This document shows positions 9,878 to 22,054 of a DNA stretch of 64,000 nt, in pieces. Position numbers and translations under genes: made by a program. Within the stretch, counting starts at the first letter, position 1, and every line of letters begins with the position of its first letter. The notes beneath the pieces are model-generated. The model was not told where the DNA came from, ran no database searches, and saw only the letters and a program-made list of their open reading frames with translations. Origin of the DNA: Adiantum capillus-veneris (Eukaryota > Streptophyta > Polypodiopsida > Polypodiales > Pteridaceae); NCBI GenBank assembly GCA_014529385.2, contig CM043958.1:138241043-138305042 (forward strand), in the 5' to 3' direction.

Positions 9878-11017
9878 TGTGAGCGGGATGGAAACACACA
9901 CAACGCCTCTATAATGACCCGACACACACTCTTGAAATGATACACACACACACTATGCGGCACCACTCGGCTTACACAACCCACCTGGCCGAGACAGGGA
10001 ACACACTGACGGAGTGAGAGGAGAGAGACTATCCACTTGCCCACTCCACACACAGAGACACACACACACACACCCAAAAAAACTCAGCTCAAAAGAGGAT
10101 AATTTCTGATGTTTAGATACAATTGAGCTTGGGCCAACACCAATGAGGCAAATAGCTCACACAATATGGGTAAAAGATGTCAGATACAATCACAAATTGG
10201 AGCAGAAGCTTCGCTCATAGAAGAAACTTACACAGCCAAAACAGCAGAAAAATAGTGAGGATTTTGGCAAAATGGACAGCTCCATCGCATCCGGAACGGC
10301 CCAAAACCCCAGTTTACAATGTCAAAGTGCTTAAATCCGACCTCGGATGAACAGTTTACGGCCAAAACAGGCTCCAAAATGAGCAAAAACACAGTTGCGG
10401 CTGTTCCTCCTCTTCTCTCCACTCTTTTTCTGGTCTTCTCTCTAGTTTTTCAGCTCCCACTTAGCTTTATTAGTTGGGCACTTTTGGCCTTTTAAATGAC
10501 CTCAAACGCACCCCAAACAGGCCAAAAAGTGACCTCGCAGTGCATAGTTGTCTCCTTTTTGCATCATCCGCACACCTGGCACTCAACTTTTTTCAATAAT
10601 GCATTCCGCAACCACATGAAGTGGACACAAAATATGGTCCTCATGATGACCTTTCTGCATAATTATCACAAGAAAACATCCACGTTGTGTCCGTACTCAT
10701 CCACGTGCAAATATTGACCCCATTCGACCTCTTGACGCCACCAGATGCCATTTGACGCACTTGCTTACCTCATGTTGTTGGTCCACGGATAGCTTCCTCG
10801 AGAAGTTTTACGTGCTACCAACTCCTCATTATTGTAGAAAAAACACACTGGTACTGGTGATAGTGAAAATCGATGCACTATGTACATGTTGTCCTACCTG
10901 TACACATGTGGGCCCCACGTAACCACCTGGCTCTGGAAAATGGGCAATCCTTTATTCGATGCATCAGGCATGGGTATGTACATATGTGCAATCCCTTGAT
11001 CCAAAAAACTCCTGACA
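9878..11017 (-). repeat. 5' LTR of gypsy G (start uncertain, sure from 10163)
   Basis: The part from 10163 to 11017 matches the 3' LTR (2323-3180). The outer end, minus strand TGTCAGGAG at 11017, is exact because similarity stops there on both copies. The inner end cannot be read from the other copy because K1 cut it; TG at 9878 next to a candidate primer site is the best guess, giving about 1.14 kb. It contains a TC/CA-rich run at 10000-10075. Confidence 0.75.
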
Positions 11018-11058
11018 CCGCGTTTATTACCGCGCATATTTCCGCTCCACGCTAATTC
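11018..11058. repeat. TTACCGCG-type short repeat next to gypsy G
   Basis: Directly outside the G LTR the sequence has TTATTACCGCGCATATTTCC, similar to the array at 15385-15420 (ATTTACCGCGG, ATTACCGCGCCC, ATTACCGCC). It suggests that G inserted in or beside the end of a DNA element that uses such repeats. Confidence 0.4.
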
Positions 11059-11122
11059 AAAAATAAAGGTGCTCATTTGGGCCACCTAATTTTGGGTGGC
11101 CCAAATGAGCACCTTTATTTTT
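11059..11122. repeat. Perfect 28-bp hairpin with 8-base loop
   Basis: Left arm 11059-11086 and right arm 11095-11122 are exact reverse complements over 28 bp; the loop is TAATTTTG. The core is GGTGCTCATTTGGGCCACC. It has no protein coding role that I see. Perfect long stems like this are common near DNA transposon ends and in small-RNA precursors. Confidence 0.9.
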
Positions 11123-11329
11123 TATTTGCATAAAACAATGAAATATCAATTGTTTTTTGGAAGAGTATAAAAAATACCAAAGAACTGAAATTGAATTTAC
11201 TTTACCTTGACAATTTAAAATGTAGAAGATCAACTATTTAAAAAAGTTACAATAAAAAGTAATTAGTTGTATATACATTGTGCCACATTGGGACTTTATG
11301 AAAGTTTGGACAAAACAATTTTCTATCTA

Positions 11330-12733
11330 ATCCTCCTCTATCTCGCCGTCGTCCAGAGGCACGTATGTTGAATCACTTTGACTCTACATAAACCCAAACC
11401 AAATTAAACAATTATCAATAGCTCAAAACAATTGATACAAAATTACTTGTTTAAACTTACCGCTTGTAGTGGTCCAACTGAGGTGTTGAATTGCTCGTGA
11501 GAGATGTGGTTGTTTTTAAACAACCATCACCAAGTATCAAATTCTGTATGTCGCTCCCAATACTTGACCATCTCTCTGGTTGGTCGAGAGAGAGTGATAT
11601 TTTCCTAAGTTAGCAATAACAATACCAAATCATCAACTACAATCTCTATAATCACCGATCGACGTTATAATTCAATTAATCTTACCTATTTATCCTTCCA
11701 AGCTCCCTTGTCTCCTGAGCCATAGTGCATGGGAGTTTTTCTTGCGCGAGCCTCGCATTGTTGTCTGTATGATGAGCCCGTCCACAGCTTGATCACTCTT
11801 CTCTTGAATTGCCCACTCCCACTCCGCGTCTGCGATGTTGCCACGGAGGTAACTCCTGTCAGGATATCTTACCTGGTTGGCTGCTGTGCGCCGCACACTG
11901 GACTGCTTGTTTTCTAAAAATGTCTTTATGTAGCCCTCCAACCATTGTTATGAAAAACATTGGTCGGGCTCGTTTGTAAATCTAACTAACACAGCGTCCT
12001 CAATGTACCATGCATGATCGGTATTGTGAATGATCGGGCAGTTGGTCTCTGAACTTTATAAAATAGTTCCTATATGTTGAATGCATAAGAATTTGTAGAT
12101 GGCATCAAAATGCCCTACCCTGTGCTGTGCCAAAATCCACCTCCTTGCCATATTTAACCCTGTAGTAGCACCCATGCGTGTCTAGCACGGGTACGTCAGT
12201 ATCCTCATCCTCTGCATCAGGGGCGGCACGCTTTGAAAGTGGGGACTCCGTTCCCCCATCACTACCAAAACATGCGAAACCACGAGATCCACCGCCTCTT
12301 TGTCTCTCATGGCGCTCGCTGGCCTGAGACGAGCATCAATGCGTGCTGCCAGAGAAAGTCCGTCGATGATGTTCTTGCGAAGGAGGAGTGGAATGGAGTG
12401 GGGTAGGATCATGTGATGCCATGGGAGTGGGACCCTGCGATGCAAGGGGAGAAGGACCCTGCGATGGAATAGGAGTAGGACAATAGGAAGGGAGAGTAAA
12501 GGGAGGTGCCGTCGGTGCGAGGCTTTGTAGATAAGGAGTCCCTCCTAACTCCCCCATGGTGTAGTCTGTGGAGATATGCCGTAGGTCGCAAGCTGTTGCG
12601 GAGTGTAGCAGCCAAACAAATCCTCCATCGAACGGTGGTACTGCTCTTGTAAAGAGATAGCCCGATGTAAGTCAGGATCTACGACCGATGGAGGAACCTG
12701 AGAAGGGTAGATGTAGGATGGCCATGCCTGCAA
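11330..12733 (-). pseudogene. Unrecognised decayed gene, exon-like pieces
   Basis: The minus strand holds protein-like pieces in changing frames. From 12733: MQAWPSYIYPSQVPPSVVDP and LHRAISLQEQYHRSMEDL; then a Pro/Ser-rich repeat (GPSPLASQGPTPMASHDPTP, 12400-12500); then RAAPDAEDEDTDVP; then YIKTFLENKQSSVRRTA with NIADAEWEWAIQEKSDQ (11750-11940); then REMVKYWERHTEFDTW (about 11530-11590). The change in frame with AG/GT-like borders could mean introns. I do not recognise the family. A Pro/Ser-rich N-terminus also occurs in the TNP1 gene at 40178, so a transposon accessory protein is possible but unproven. Confidence 0.4.
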
Positions 12734-12850
12734 ATAACAAAAAAAAAAACTCTGACACTCATGATTTAGGGTTAACTACGTAGAAACATTCTTTATTTCT
12801 TTGCTTGTTCTCATCGACTCAAGACTGGGTCCACTGGAGGCGATGTCCAC

Positions 12851-12872
12851 CCCAGGTGGGAGCCCACCTGGG
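12851..12872. repeat. Small perfect palindrome, 10-bp arms
   Basis: CCCAGGTGGG-AG-CCCACCTGGG. It lies just upstream of the decayed gene. Its role is unknown. Confidence 0.7.
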
Positions 12873-13015
12873 ATGTGAACCAACCAAAAGAAGAGCAAGC
12901 TGGCTACTCCACTCCAATTGGTCTCTTGTCTGACATCTTATACATTACAAAGAGCAATATAAGATTAAGCTTTCCACCCTACTCACTCATCTACAAATAT
13001 GTACACAAGTATATT

Positions 13016-13918
13016 AACACACAAACATGTGGATTTGTATACATACTAGTAGACCTAAGTAGAGGCTAGTAGTGCCAAAGGTCAACTGCACCTCTTTAGA
13101 TATCATCGCGATCTCAATCATGGTAAAACAAAAGGTCCATTGCAGTAATCCATGCATGAATGGTATCAATGACCGCAACGCCACGATTAAAAAAGGACTA
13201 TACCCAAGAGGAAGCATCTAACCTTCGGGTGCTATGCTCCCGTACTTAGTGCTTACATACATGTATAAACAAATATATATGTACACACATATATATGTTA
13301 TGTTGTAAATGTAGCCATCATTTTGTGCTCGTTGCACCTATATTCAACGTTTAAGTGATCACTTGATCGTAACATTCAAATTCTAATGTAATGCAATAAG
13401 TAATTCCATTTCTCTCACTGAGTCTCTCTCTGTCTCTCCCCTCTGGCTCTCCCCTTCTCGGTCGTGCAATCAAACTACAAAGCGGAAGCTCCATCCCAGA
13501 GGATATATATATATTAGCACACAAACACGTAGATACATATACATACTAGTATACCTAAGTAGAGGCTAGTAGTGACAAAGGTCAATTGCACCTGTTTAGA
13601 TATCATCGCAGCCTCAACGTGGTAAAACCAAAGGTACATTGCGTTAATCTATGCATGAGTGGATCAATGACCACAACGCCACGATTAAAAAAGGACTATA
13701 CCCAAGAGGAAGCATCTAACCTTTGGGTACTATGCTCCCGTACTTAATGCCTACATACATGTATAAACAGATATATATGTACACACATATATTTTATGGT
13801 TGTAAATGTAGCCATCATTTTGTGTTGGTTGCACCTAGATTCAATGTCTAAGGATCAATTGATTGTAACATTACAATTTTAATGTAATGCAATAAGTAGT
13901 TCCATTTCTCTCACTGAG

Positions 13919-13964
<46 letters not shown>

Positions 13965-14012
13965 CTTCTTGGTTGTGCAGTTGAACTATGAAGCGGAAGC
14001 TCCATCCTAGAG
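13016..14012. repeat. Tandem direct duplication, two units of about 490-500 bp
   Basis: Unit 1 (13016-13500) and unit 2 (13517-14012) match throughout: ACACAAACA(T/C)GT, AGTAGAGGCTAGTAGTG, GATTAAAAAAGGACTATACC, ATGCTCCCGTACTTA, and end with a (CT)n tract followed by AAGCGGAAGCTCCATCC. The (CT)n tract is short and interrupted in unit 1 and a pure run (about 13922-13962) in unit 2. No coding sequence is visible. Confidence 0.9.
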
Positions 14013-14129
14013 TCATGCATGTCCCTCCATGTAACGCAAGCACTTTGTCCAACAAAGCATCCTCGCCTTGAAGGTAATCTTGGTGCTGGCTTCTCAGGTA
14101 TCGCTTCGGAGCCCAATTTTCATCTCCTT

Positions 14130-14395
14130 AACTTCTTTCTCTCTCTCTCCCTCTTTCCCCTATTTCTCTCTGTCTCTTTCCCTATCTCTCTCTATTCCTC
14201 TCTTTCCCTCTCTCTATTTACTCTCTCTCTCTCTCACTCTCTCTCTCTCTCACTCATCCTCTCTATCTCCCTCTCTCTCTCTCTCTCCCTCTCCCTCTTT
14301 TTTCTCTCTCTCTCTCTCTTTCCCTCTCTCTCTCTCTCTCTCCCTCTCCCTCTCCCTCTCCCTCTCCCTCTTTTTTCTCTCTCTCTCTCTCTTCT

Positions 14396-14426
<31 letters not shown>

Positions 14427-14558
14427 ATCTATTCCTATCTCTCTCTCCCTCCTCTCTCTCTCTATCTCTCCCTCTCCTCTCTCCCTCCTCTCTCTTCTCT
14501 CTCTCTTTCTAGCTCTCTCTATCTCTCTCTCACACACACTCTCTTTCCCTTCTCTCTC

Positions 14559-14617
<59 letters not shown>

Positions 14618-14626
14618 CTATTCCTA

Positions 14627-14672
<46 letters not shown>

Positions 14673-14681
14673 AATCTTTCC

Positions 14682-14713
<32 letters not shown>

Positions 14714-14734
14714 TCTCTCTCTCTCTTTCTTCAT

Positions 14735-14806
<72 letters not shown>

Positions 14807-14815
14807 TTTTATCTA
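14130..14815. repeat. Long CT-rich microsatellite, about 680 bp
   Basis: The plus strand is almost pure pyrimidine (CTCT, CCCTCT and CTTTTTT interruptions) with a short (TA)n at 14596-14616 and CTAT repeats near 14700. Open frames here are only Ser-Leu repeats. Confidence 0.95.
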
Positions 14816-15001
14816 ACATTCTATCCAAACAATCATTTCCAAATGTGCCTAGCAAATCAATCATTCCCAAACGTGCCTAGCAAAGCCACCATTTTCGAAG
14901 AATCCTAGCAAAGCAACCATTTCAAACAAGCCATGCAAAGCAACCATTTCCTAATGAATGAGGTATGTTATGGATTCTCTATTTTCTCTTTTATTTTTGG
15001 A

Positions 15002-15003
<2 letters not shown>

Positions 15004-15041
<38 letters not shown>
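15004..15041. repeat. (GT)n microsatellite
   Basis: About 19 uninterrupted GT units. Confidence 0.95.
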
Positions 15042-15042
<1 letters not shown>

Positions 15043-15184
15043 TAAGAAACAAAAGGAAAAGAGGGGGGATGTGCTTTTGTGTTTACCTCTTTCTTTGTAG
15101 CACGGTTGAGATTCGACTAGGTTGAGCTTCCAAAGAGGACGGTGGAATACCCCTTCGCCGAAACTTGGACGAAACCCTCTTCGA

Positions 15185-15305
15185 TGAAACTTGGGAAGCT
15201 TGGAGAAGGAGAGAGGGGGAAGGGAGAGCGGGGGGGGGGGAACTTGGAGAAGAAGAAAGAGGGAAGGGAGAGGGGGGGGTGGGGAGGGGGAGGGGGGGAA
15301 GCTTG
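15185..15305. repeat. Purine (G/A)-rich tract with G runs
   Basis: The plus strand is nearly all purine with several runs of 7-10 G (for example near 15232-15241), able in principle to form G-quadruplexes. A second G run lies at 15470-15481. Confidence 0.8.
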
Positions 15306-15374
15306 GGAGCGATGGCGAAGAGCAAAAACGCAGAGTATGCAGTAAAAACGCGACTTTTCTTTCTTGCATATTTT

Positions 15375-15440
15375 AGGTACCAGTATTTACCGCGGATATT
15401 ACCGCGCCCATTACCGCCTATATTACCACGACTGGTCATT
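15375..15440. repeat. Short repeats ATTACCGC, possible subterminal array of CACTA-like element 1
   Basis: Within 60 bp there are ATTTACCGCGG, ATTACCGCGCCC, ATTACCGCC and ATATTACCACGACTGG. Related motifs in the opposite orientation are found at 19868-19960, on the other side of the TNP2 remnant. Subterminal repeats that flank a transposase are typical for CACTA elements, but I could not find the terminal CACTA itself. Confidence 0.4.
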
Positions 15441-15763
15441 TCAAACGGATACATCCGAATCCGAGGTTGCGGGGGGGGGGGGACAAACCAACCTCTCTAC
15501 CCTTAGCCATACATTATTTCATTTTTTAGCCTTTTGATTTTTTTGATGAAGATTTTTAATTTTGTATGGATACTTTATTTTGTAGTACTTTTAATGTTTA
15601 TTAATTGTATTTTTTAAATTTTTTATTCTATTTTAGTTAAAATAATTTTAAACACTCATTGTCATTGTCATTTATTCCCTTTGACTAATGTAATTTTTCT
15701 AATGGAATTAAGTGATTTTCTAATTATTTATTTTTTAGGACACATGACTAAATATTTTTCCGT
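15441..15763. other. AT-rich stretch upstream of TNP2 remnant
   Basis: After a G run it becomes strongly AT-rich. I see no ORF of note. It could be the leader of the transposase remnant. Confidence 0.4.
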
Positions 15764-18700
15764 GTGGACGACATCGACTGGGATGATCGTGGTCCCCCTG
15801 GAGGCGGCGAGCGCGATCGTTGGCTCAAGGAAAAACTACCTTGTCCTTGTGCCAAGTGCAAAAGGGCAATCCTTCGCTTGAGGCGCATTGCTTTGAAGCA
15901 CGTGGAGAATGAAGGGCTTTGGAATCCTCGAAAAAGCGCTTGGAGAGATGATAGTGAGACTCACCCGTCGCTTGAGAAGGTGCCCCATTGGTCTATGTTT
16001 GGTGGTGGTGCACCGGCGCGCAAGGCCGAACGACAGAGGCAAGAGAGATTGTGCGATTTGGGCACAACAACATGGTGATCCTCCCGTTGGCTCTACGTCG
16101 GCATCTCCTATGGCGTCTTCATCGCACTTTGAGGCAGAGGATGAGCACATGTTTGACATGTGTGATGAGTTACTAGCTCATGAGCGCAACGTGTGCGAGG
16201 AGGATTGTCAGCCCTGCACTAAACAGGCTGCTAAATCGGAGGATAGATTGATGACAAGTGCCGGAACACCTCTTTACGATGGTGCATGGTGCATGGTGCT
16301 TCCGAGCATCGATGGAAGTCCTCAACTTGCAAGAAAAAATTGGTTGGAGTAATGCAAGTGTCGATGCACTACTTCTGTAAGTATGGAATGTGGCTTTTAT
16401 ATACACTCTCCCTCTCTCTTTATGGTGTCTTCTTATAGGAATTATACTAATATGGATGTTTGTTGTAGTTTGATGGGCAAAATGTTGCCAGAAGATCATC
16501 ACATGCCCCTAGATCGTGGAAGAGCTAGATCGTATGTCACTGCACTTAGAAAGGAGTATAAGCACATCCATGCATGCGTCAATGATTGCATGCTATAACG
16601 CAATGAGCATGCACATGCTACCTCATGTCCCGTGTGCGGGGAGACACAATACAAGACATGAGTAAGCGGGGCACACCTACCGGCAAGGTATTGAGACATT
16701 TTCCATTAATTCCTCGCATCCAACACATGTTTAAAAGCAGGTCTACTGTGGAGCTTCTCACGTGGCACGTAAACCATCACTCAAATGATGGAATGATGTG
16801 TGTCCCTTACAATTCACCTGCATGGAGGCACATCAAAACTCAATGGCTAGAGTTTGGGTTGGAGCCTTGACACTTGAGGCTTGGGTTAGCAAGTGATGGT
16901 GTCAACCCCTTCGGTACTAAGTCTACTTCACGGAGTACTTGGCCTATGGTGATCGTCAACTACAATATTCCACCGTGGGAGACAACCAAGAAGGGCAATA
17001 TACTTCTTTCCTTGCTTGTGTGAGGGAAGTACAAAGTGTCAAATATTGACATTTACCTCGAGCCCCTCATCCAGGAGTTGGAGGAGTTATGGAGAGGCAT
17101 TCCTATTGTCGATGTCTCACTTGCAAAGGGAGGGAGAGAGGCCATTGTGAGGGGAATGCTTATGTGGACTATGCACGACTATCCTGGACTTGGAGAGATT
17201 TTTGGTAACCCCCTTTCCTCTATCTCTCTTTCCCTCTCTCCCTTTAGTTTACTTTAGTTCACTCATCTCTCTAACCATATGATATGTATGCAGGGTTGTC
17301 CGCATCAGGACACAATGCATGTCCTACTTGCGGGCCATCGTTGGTGATGGAGAGGCCCGATTCTTTGCACAAGGAAATCTATCCAAACAACCATCATTTC
17401 TTACCCCAAGGGCATAACAAGCACAAGGCTCCAACAAATGGGAAGACTCCTCTAAAGCTCACGATGGCAGACTGGGCAACCATTTGGGAAGAACACCACA
17501 ACAATAATCCGGCTCCATGTCCTCCACCAAAAGGTATGTCAAGATATTCCATATTTTTAAGGCTTACATATTGGAAGGAATTAAAAATAAAACACCTCTT
17601 GGATCCTATGCACATATTTAAGAACGTAGCCCAAACACTATGGGACCACATTATTGGCAAGTAGGACTCTTTGGGTGCGAGGGGGGATTTGAGGCTTTTA
17701 AAACGTCTCCCGGCAAACCCAAATGGAAAGATTGTGCTACCTAAAGCACCATGGATGCTAGCCAAAGAATAATTAGACAAGGTGAAGGGTACCATTGCCT
17801 CTATTCGCACACCAACAGGATACATGAGGTCGCTAAAGGGAGCTTTCACAAAAGCAAAGAAGGGTGGAAACGTTCAATTGTAATTGTTGAAGTCCCATGA
17901 TTGGCACAAGATGCTTCAGGTAATCTTGATACTTCCTATTCTATCTATAGTTTTTGTGTATGAATATCACTCACTTTCCCTTTCCCTGATTTACATTGTA
18001 GTTCATTCTGCCAGTGAGTATGTGTATATCTCGGGACAAGAAAGTCAGGGATGCTATTTTCAAACTAGGAGAGCTAGTAAGGTACACCACAAGACTCCAC
18101 TCAACTACACCTTTTTATGTACACAATAATTTCAACTAGCACTTAGTGTACCCTTGTGTGTTTTCTTGCAGATTTGTGAGCTCTAAGGAAATCGAAATAG
18201 ATGCTATCCTTGCTGCTCAAACACTTGCAACAGAAACTATGTGTGACATAGAAGATGTATTTCCTCAATTGGTCCTTCTTAGTCAAATTCACTTCTTGGT
18301 TCACGTGGTGGAGGAGATCGCTATATGTGCAGTAGTGCACACACGATGTATGTTCTTCTTAGAGAGGTTTCTAAAGACTCTCAAAGATTTGTGCGGCTAC
18401 GATTTCAACCAGAGGCATGTATGGCCAAAGGGTGGATCGTTCAAGAGGCATTTGTTTACATATCAGAGTATTTGGCACAAGCTGATCCATCAATGCCTTG
18501 CATGTGGTCAAATGAGAAAGATGCAATGATGAATTCACACTTGCCAAGTGAAAAGGGAAACTAAAAGCGCGCGGAGAAGACATCACCAACAAAGAATGGG
18601 AGTATGCACGAGGCTGCATACCAAAGGTAGAGTACTCATATACCTAAACCAGATTGTAATGCTATTTCTTGAAACTATCTTTAATATGTATTTGATAAAT

Positions 18701-19419
18701 TAATATATGAACGTATTTTGTAGTGCCTTTCCTTTAACTCTATGTGGTCAAAGGGTCGTCACTTTCGTACGAGCCACATTGACAAGCGTAGAACCACCAT
18801 GGATTGGGGCATCATGGGCAACTTTGACACAGACGGTGATGAAGCTAGGTACTGAAAAACTATTGAAAGGATACTAGAGGTTGATTTTAGAACCTTTCAT
18901 ACCTTCATCTTTGAGTGCAAGTGGTTTGCAAATGTGTCTAGATGACATGAGAATGGCCTCTACATGATGGACTCTAGTGTGCATCACACAGGGAGATATG
19001 ACAATTTAGTTTTACAGCGCAATGGTGAGAAAGTGAGTGACATGTACCTTTTTTATTCTTATTTTCTTGTAGCGTTAGTTATACCAATGTTAGTCACTTT
19101 GAGCTTCTATTTTATAGTTCATCTATATCCCAGCAATCCACCAACCAAAACTTTGGTTCGTAATTCTCGTAACACCTTGGGGAAGAACCATTTTTCCACT
19201 AATGAAGTGGAGACTATCTTCGACCCTCTTCCACCTCCGACTTTGGATGAGGTGGAAACAGAGGAGAGGGAGGTCGATGAATCAAGTCCAACGGCAGCAA
19301 GTCTTAGCGAGGATGATTGTCATGATGATGAAGATGATGAGATGGAGGATGACGAACTCGAAGATGATGAAGGCAATGCATCCATAGACGACAATTCCGT
19401 TTTCTCTTTATTGATTTAG
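15764..19419 (+). pseudogene. CACTA-type TNP2 transposase, decayed (element 1)
   Basis: Spread over several frames are: an N-terminal CPCAKCK...H zinc-like segment (15835-15905); the tnp2 core with ACVNDCML, VLRHFPLIPRIQHMF, MIVNYNIPPWE-like sequence, IDIYLEPLIQELEELW and AMLMWTMHDYPGL (16570-17200); ACPTCGPSLV (17300); HLLDPMHIFKNVAQTLWDHI (17600); LKSHDWHKMLQ (17885); the DUF4218-like LVLLSQIHFLVHVVEEI and TRCMFFLERFLKTLK (18260-18390); the DUF4216-like WSKGRHFRTSHIDKR (18745-18790); and an acidic tail (DDEDDEMEDDELEDDE, about 19320-19370). Many stops, including one after ACVNDCML. It is a diverged relative of the transposase at 36231-39905. Confidence 0.85.
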
Positions 19420-19628
19420 GAGCCATGGGCTTAGAATTGGGTGATGCTTCATGTAGAGATCTTTTGGAAGATGATTCGTAAACAGTTTGCAATTATGAAG
19501 TTTTTTGGTCGTGTAATCCATTCAGCTCTCTCTCCCCCTCTTCCTCTCTTTAGATTTGAGAATATGCTCAATTATGTTAATCAATATGCTCAATTATGTG
19601 GAATCTTGTATCCCCCGCCTCCTTCTCC

Positions 19629-19755
<127 letters not shown>

Positions 19756-19867
19756 AACTTTGAAAATTATATACAATATTCTTTAATTTTGAGAGAAGGG
19801 AAACACCAAAATTGGGGGGAGGCGGGGAAGGGGTTAAGCCAGAATTTGAAAGTTTAGGCGCTAAATT

Positions 19868-19960
19868 TGGTTGTCGAATATAACAACGATAATACGTGCG
19901 GTAATAACAACGGTAACAAACGCGGTCATAACAACAAAAACAGTCATGGTAATATTTTAA
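19868..19960. repeat. Inverted copies of the ATTACCGC motif
   Basis: On the minus strand one reads ATATTACCATGACTG, TTATGACCGCG, TTGTTACCG and TTATTACCGCAC, matching the motifs at 15375-15440 in reverse. This may be the right subterminal region of element 1. Confidence 0.4.
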
Positions 19961-20070
19961 ACAAAAAAAAAACCTCCACCCTCTTCTCTCTTGTTTCTCT
20001 ACTTGAATTTGCACATTCTCTCTACAAAACGCGATAAAAAAGCACGGTAAACACTTGGAGATTTTCATAG

Positions 20071-20534
20071 TGATACTTACAACCGCAAAATATCTCGTAG
20101 ATACACAAGCACGTGCGCTCCATTCCAGGAGGGATGCTTGGCGTTGTCGTGTAGCTCTTGCCGAGGCTAGCACAATGGTGTTGTTGAATCTCCAATGCAA
20201 TGAGCAAGCAGGGAGTAGCATCACGATGAAGCTCACGCTCTCTCTCTTACTCTCTCACACACAGTTGACCGCAGCTTAAAACTTAGATTATGATAAAGTG
20301 TTCTTACAAAAGTGACCTAGGTACCTTATATACTAAGGCTACCTTAGGTTAACCAAAAATAGAGTTTGAGGGGTCAAAAGGCTTGGTATTTACAATCTGG
20401 AAGTGTCAGACTTTTGCAGCTAGACTACCTACTTATTACAAATGATGTTTATAACCATAATCCGCAGTATTTCATAACCCTCAAAGAATAAGGCTTTGTT
20501 GAGTTATGTCGTGTTGTTGACCCAACGGTCAACA
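20071..20534 (-). repeat. Family D LTR, copy 1
   Basis: About 464 bp that match 54810-57966 once two insertions are removed from the latter. On the minus strand it begins TGTTGACCGTTGGGTCAACA, a short palindrome, and is preceded by a polypurine tract, so it looks like the 3' LTR of a minus-strand element. The outer end (20071) is approximate. It contains CTAGGTACCTTATATACTAAGG, a likely TATA region, and a short TC tract. Confidence 0.7.
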
Positions 20535-20547
20535 CTCCCACCCCTCT
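20535..20547 (-). promoter_or_regulatory. Polypurine tract of the family D element
   Basis: The minus strand reads AGAGGGGTGGGAG directly before the LTR start. This identifies copy 1 as a 3' LTR and not a solo LTR. Confidence 0.7.
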
Positions 20548-22054
20548 ATATTATGTCGGCCTTGACATGACCTCGTTGTCGATTTCGGTGCGGTCTTTGT
20601 TGTCATTTTGCTGATGTAAAGAAAGTATAGGCTGTAGCCTTTGCACTAGCTCATCCTGTTCGTCCAATCAAGTGTACATAGTTTTCACATGATTCAGGAT
20701 AATCATAATTGATGACAAACATCTGCCAATTTTGTGTCTTACTCATTTTCAAAAATAACTTCTACAATCTGTAGAAGTGATTGATTTGGCTTTCTGGCTA
20801 AACCTTCAACTTCTTGAGGCCAAGTTGCACTCCAATATGCAAAGTCTGTCTGTTAGGGCAAATCTGGGAGATAATTTTGCTGATTTAAGGTTCAAAACGC
20901 ATGTCCAGCATTCGACCCATCTCATCAAGGACAATATATGTAACCTTGTGAAGGTCGGTTTTGTCTATCATTTGTGTCTTTACTTATTTGTTGGTGACTC
21001 CTGTGTTCGTGCATCAAGGTGACCCAAGTCACATTTGCCACTATTAGCTTTTGTGTGTTGTGTAAATCATTATACTGCCTCTACTTGATACATGACTTAA
21101 TTAAAGCCCGACAAACCCCAGTTAATTCCCCATGTTAGTAACTTGCTCTGAAAAGGGCTTATCCGACGTCATTCGTGATAGATGAACATATATGAGCTAT
21201 CATTGTTCATTTGTGCCCAAACTTCATATACATGATGTACAGGGTATGTAGATGGCTATCATGGCTTCAAATTTGAAAACCTTGCAGCTTTGGCTAGGGG
21301 TTAGACTTTTTTTTTTTGAAAAACCTCAGCTTGTACTCTCTATGCATAGCCTCTTGACAAAGTTACGCTTGATTTGGACTTGTATTTGGCACTTTTCTAG
21401 ATGTCAATCCTAAGAATGACTGATGGGCATCACTGGCACCATCTATCATCCAATCACATGTAGAACCAATGATAATGAACAAAATTTGGCTTGATTTTGG
21501 TTGCTCTTGCCGACATCTATCACAATAGATGATTGAAATGTCATCTCTGCCCCTTTTGTTTTTGTCAGTATTGTTAGTCGCTTCTGTTTGTTAGGATTCA
21601 TTACATCACATACAAGATAGAAGAATTCTAGTGTAAAGATCTACTTCCTATATACGGCCTTGTAGTCACATGAAGTGGCTGATAAGCAATTTTGCACTTG
21701 ATGGGTGCTTTTGTTTAGTCGCATCACCAACTTTCTTTGTCTTTGAAGGCGATCCTCATGAAGTTTTGTCTTTTCCTTTTACCTTCTTCTCTTTGTACTA
21801 TCTAGGGATCTCTTCAGTATTTTCTTCACCTGGATTATGGAATTTTAAATATTTTCATGTTTTTTCTTAAAATCACAAAAATAACAATATAAACATCAAC
21901 TCGACTAAAAAAAAAAATTAAGTTAATAGAAATCTAAATGCTATGTACATTGTACACTGTACACATGTCCCTAGGGGCTCATATATGTCTTTTGTCCTTG
22001 TAATCCTCTTGCAACTCTGCTATGAGGGCAATTTCATCAAAAATTCAGTGCAAT
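20548..22054 (-). other. Inner 3' part of the family D element and unassigned DNA
   Basis: The first bases read on the minus strand as DNEVMSRPT followed by a stop, like the end of a gypsy polyprotein close to the polypurine tract. Beyond about 20760 I find no recognisable protein; frames are full of stops. It has a T run at 21308-21318 and ends in an AT-rich part. Confidence 0.35.

Larger units (their letters stand above)
2323..11017 (-). mobile_element. Ty3/gypsy retrotransposon G, Tat-like with dual RNase H
   Basis: Two direct repeats (2323-3180 and 10163-11017, almost the same length, high identity by eye) flank a minus-strand coding region in the order gag, zinc knuckle, protease, RT, RNase H, second RNase H, integrase. 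Integrase after RT marks Ty3/gypsy; an extra RNase H between RT-RNase H and integrase is a known trait of the Tat lineage. The coding region carries several stops, a MITE (M1) and a changed RT active site, so the copy is dead. K1 interrupts its 3' LTR, so the remaining piece of that LTR is off the left edge. Confidence 0.9.

Noticed and set aside
14019-14880. Open frames of 265-270 codons rich in Ser and Leu, and Arg/Glu frames on the other strand
   Set aside because: They are translations of the CT-rich microsatellite; no start context, no domain, no conservation.
15142-15506. Gly/Arg/Glu-rich frames of 60-113 codons
   Set aside because: They come from the purine-rich tract and G runs; no sign of a real protein.
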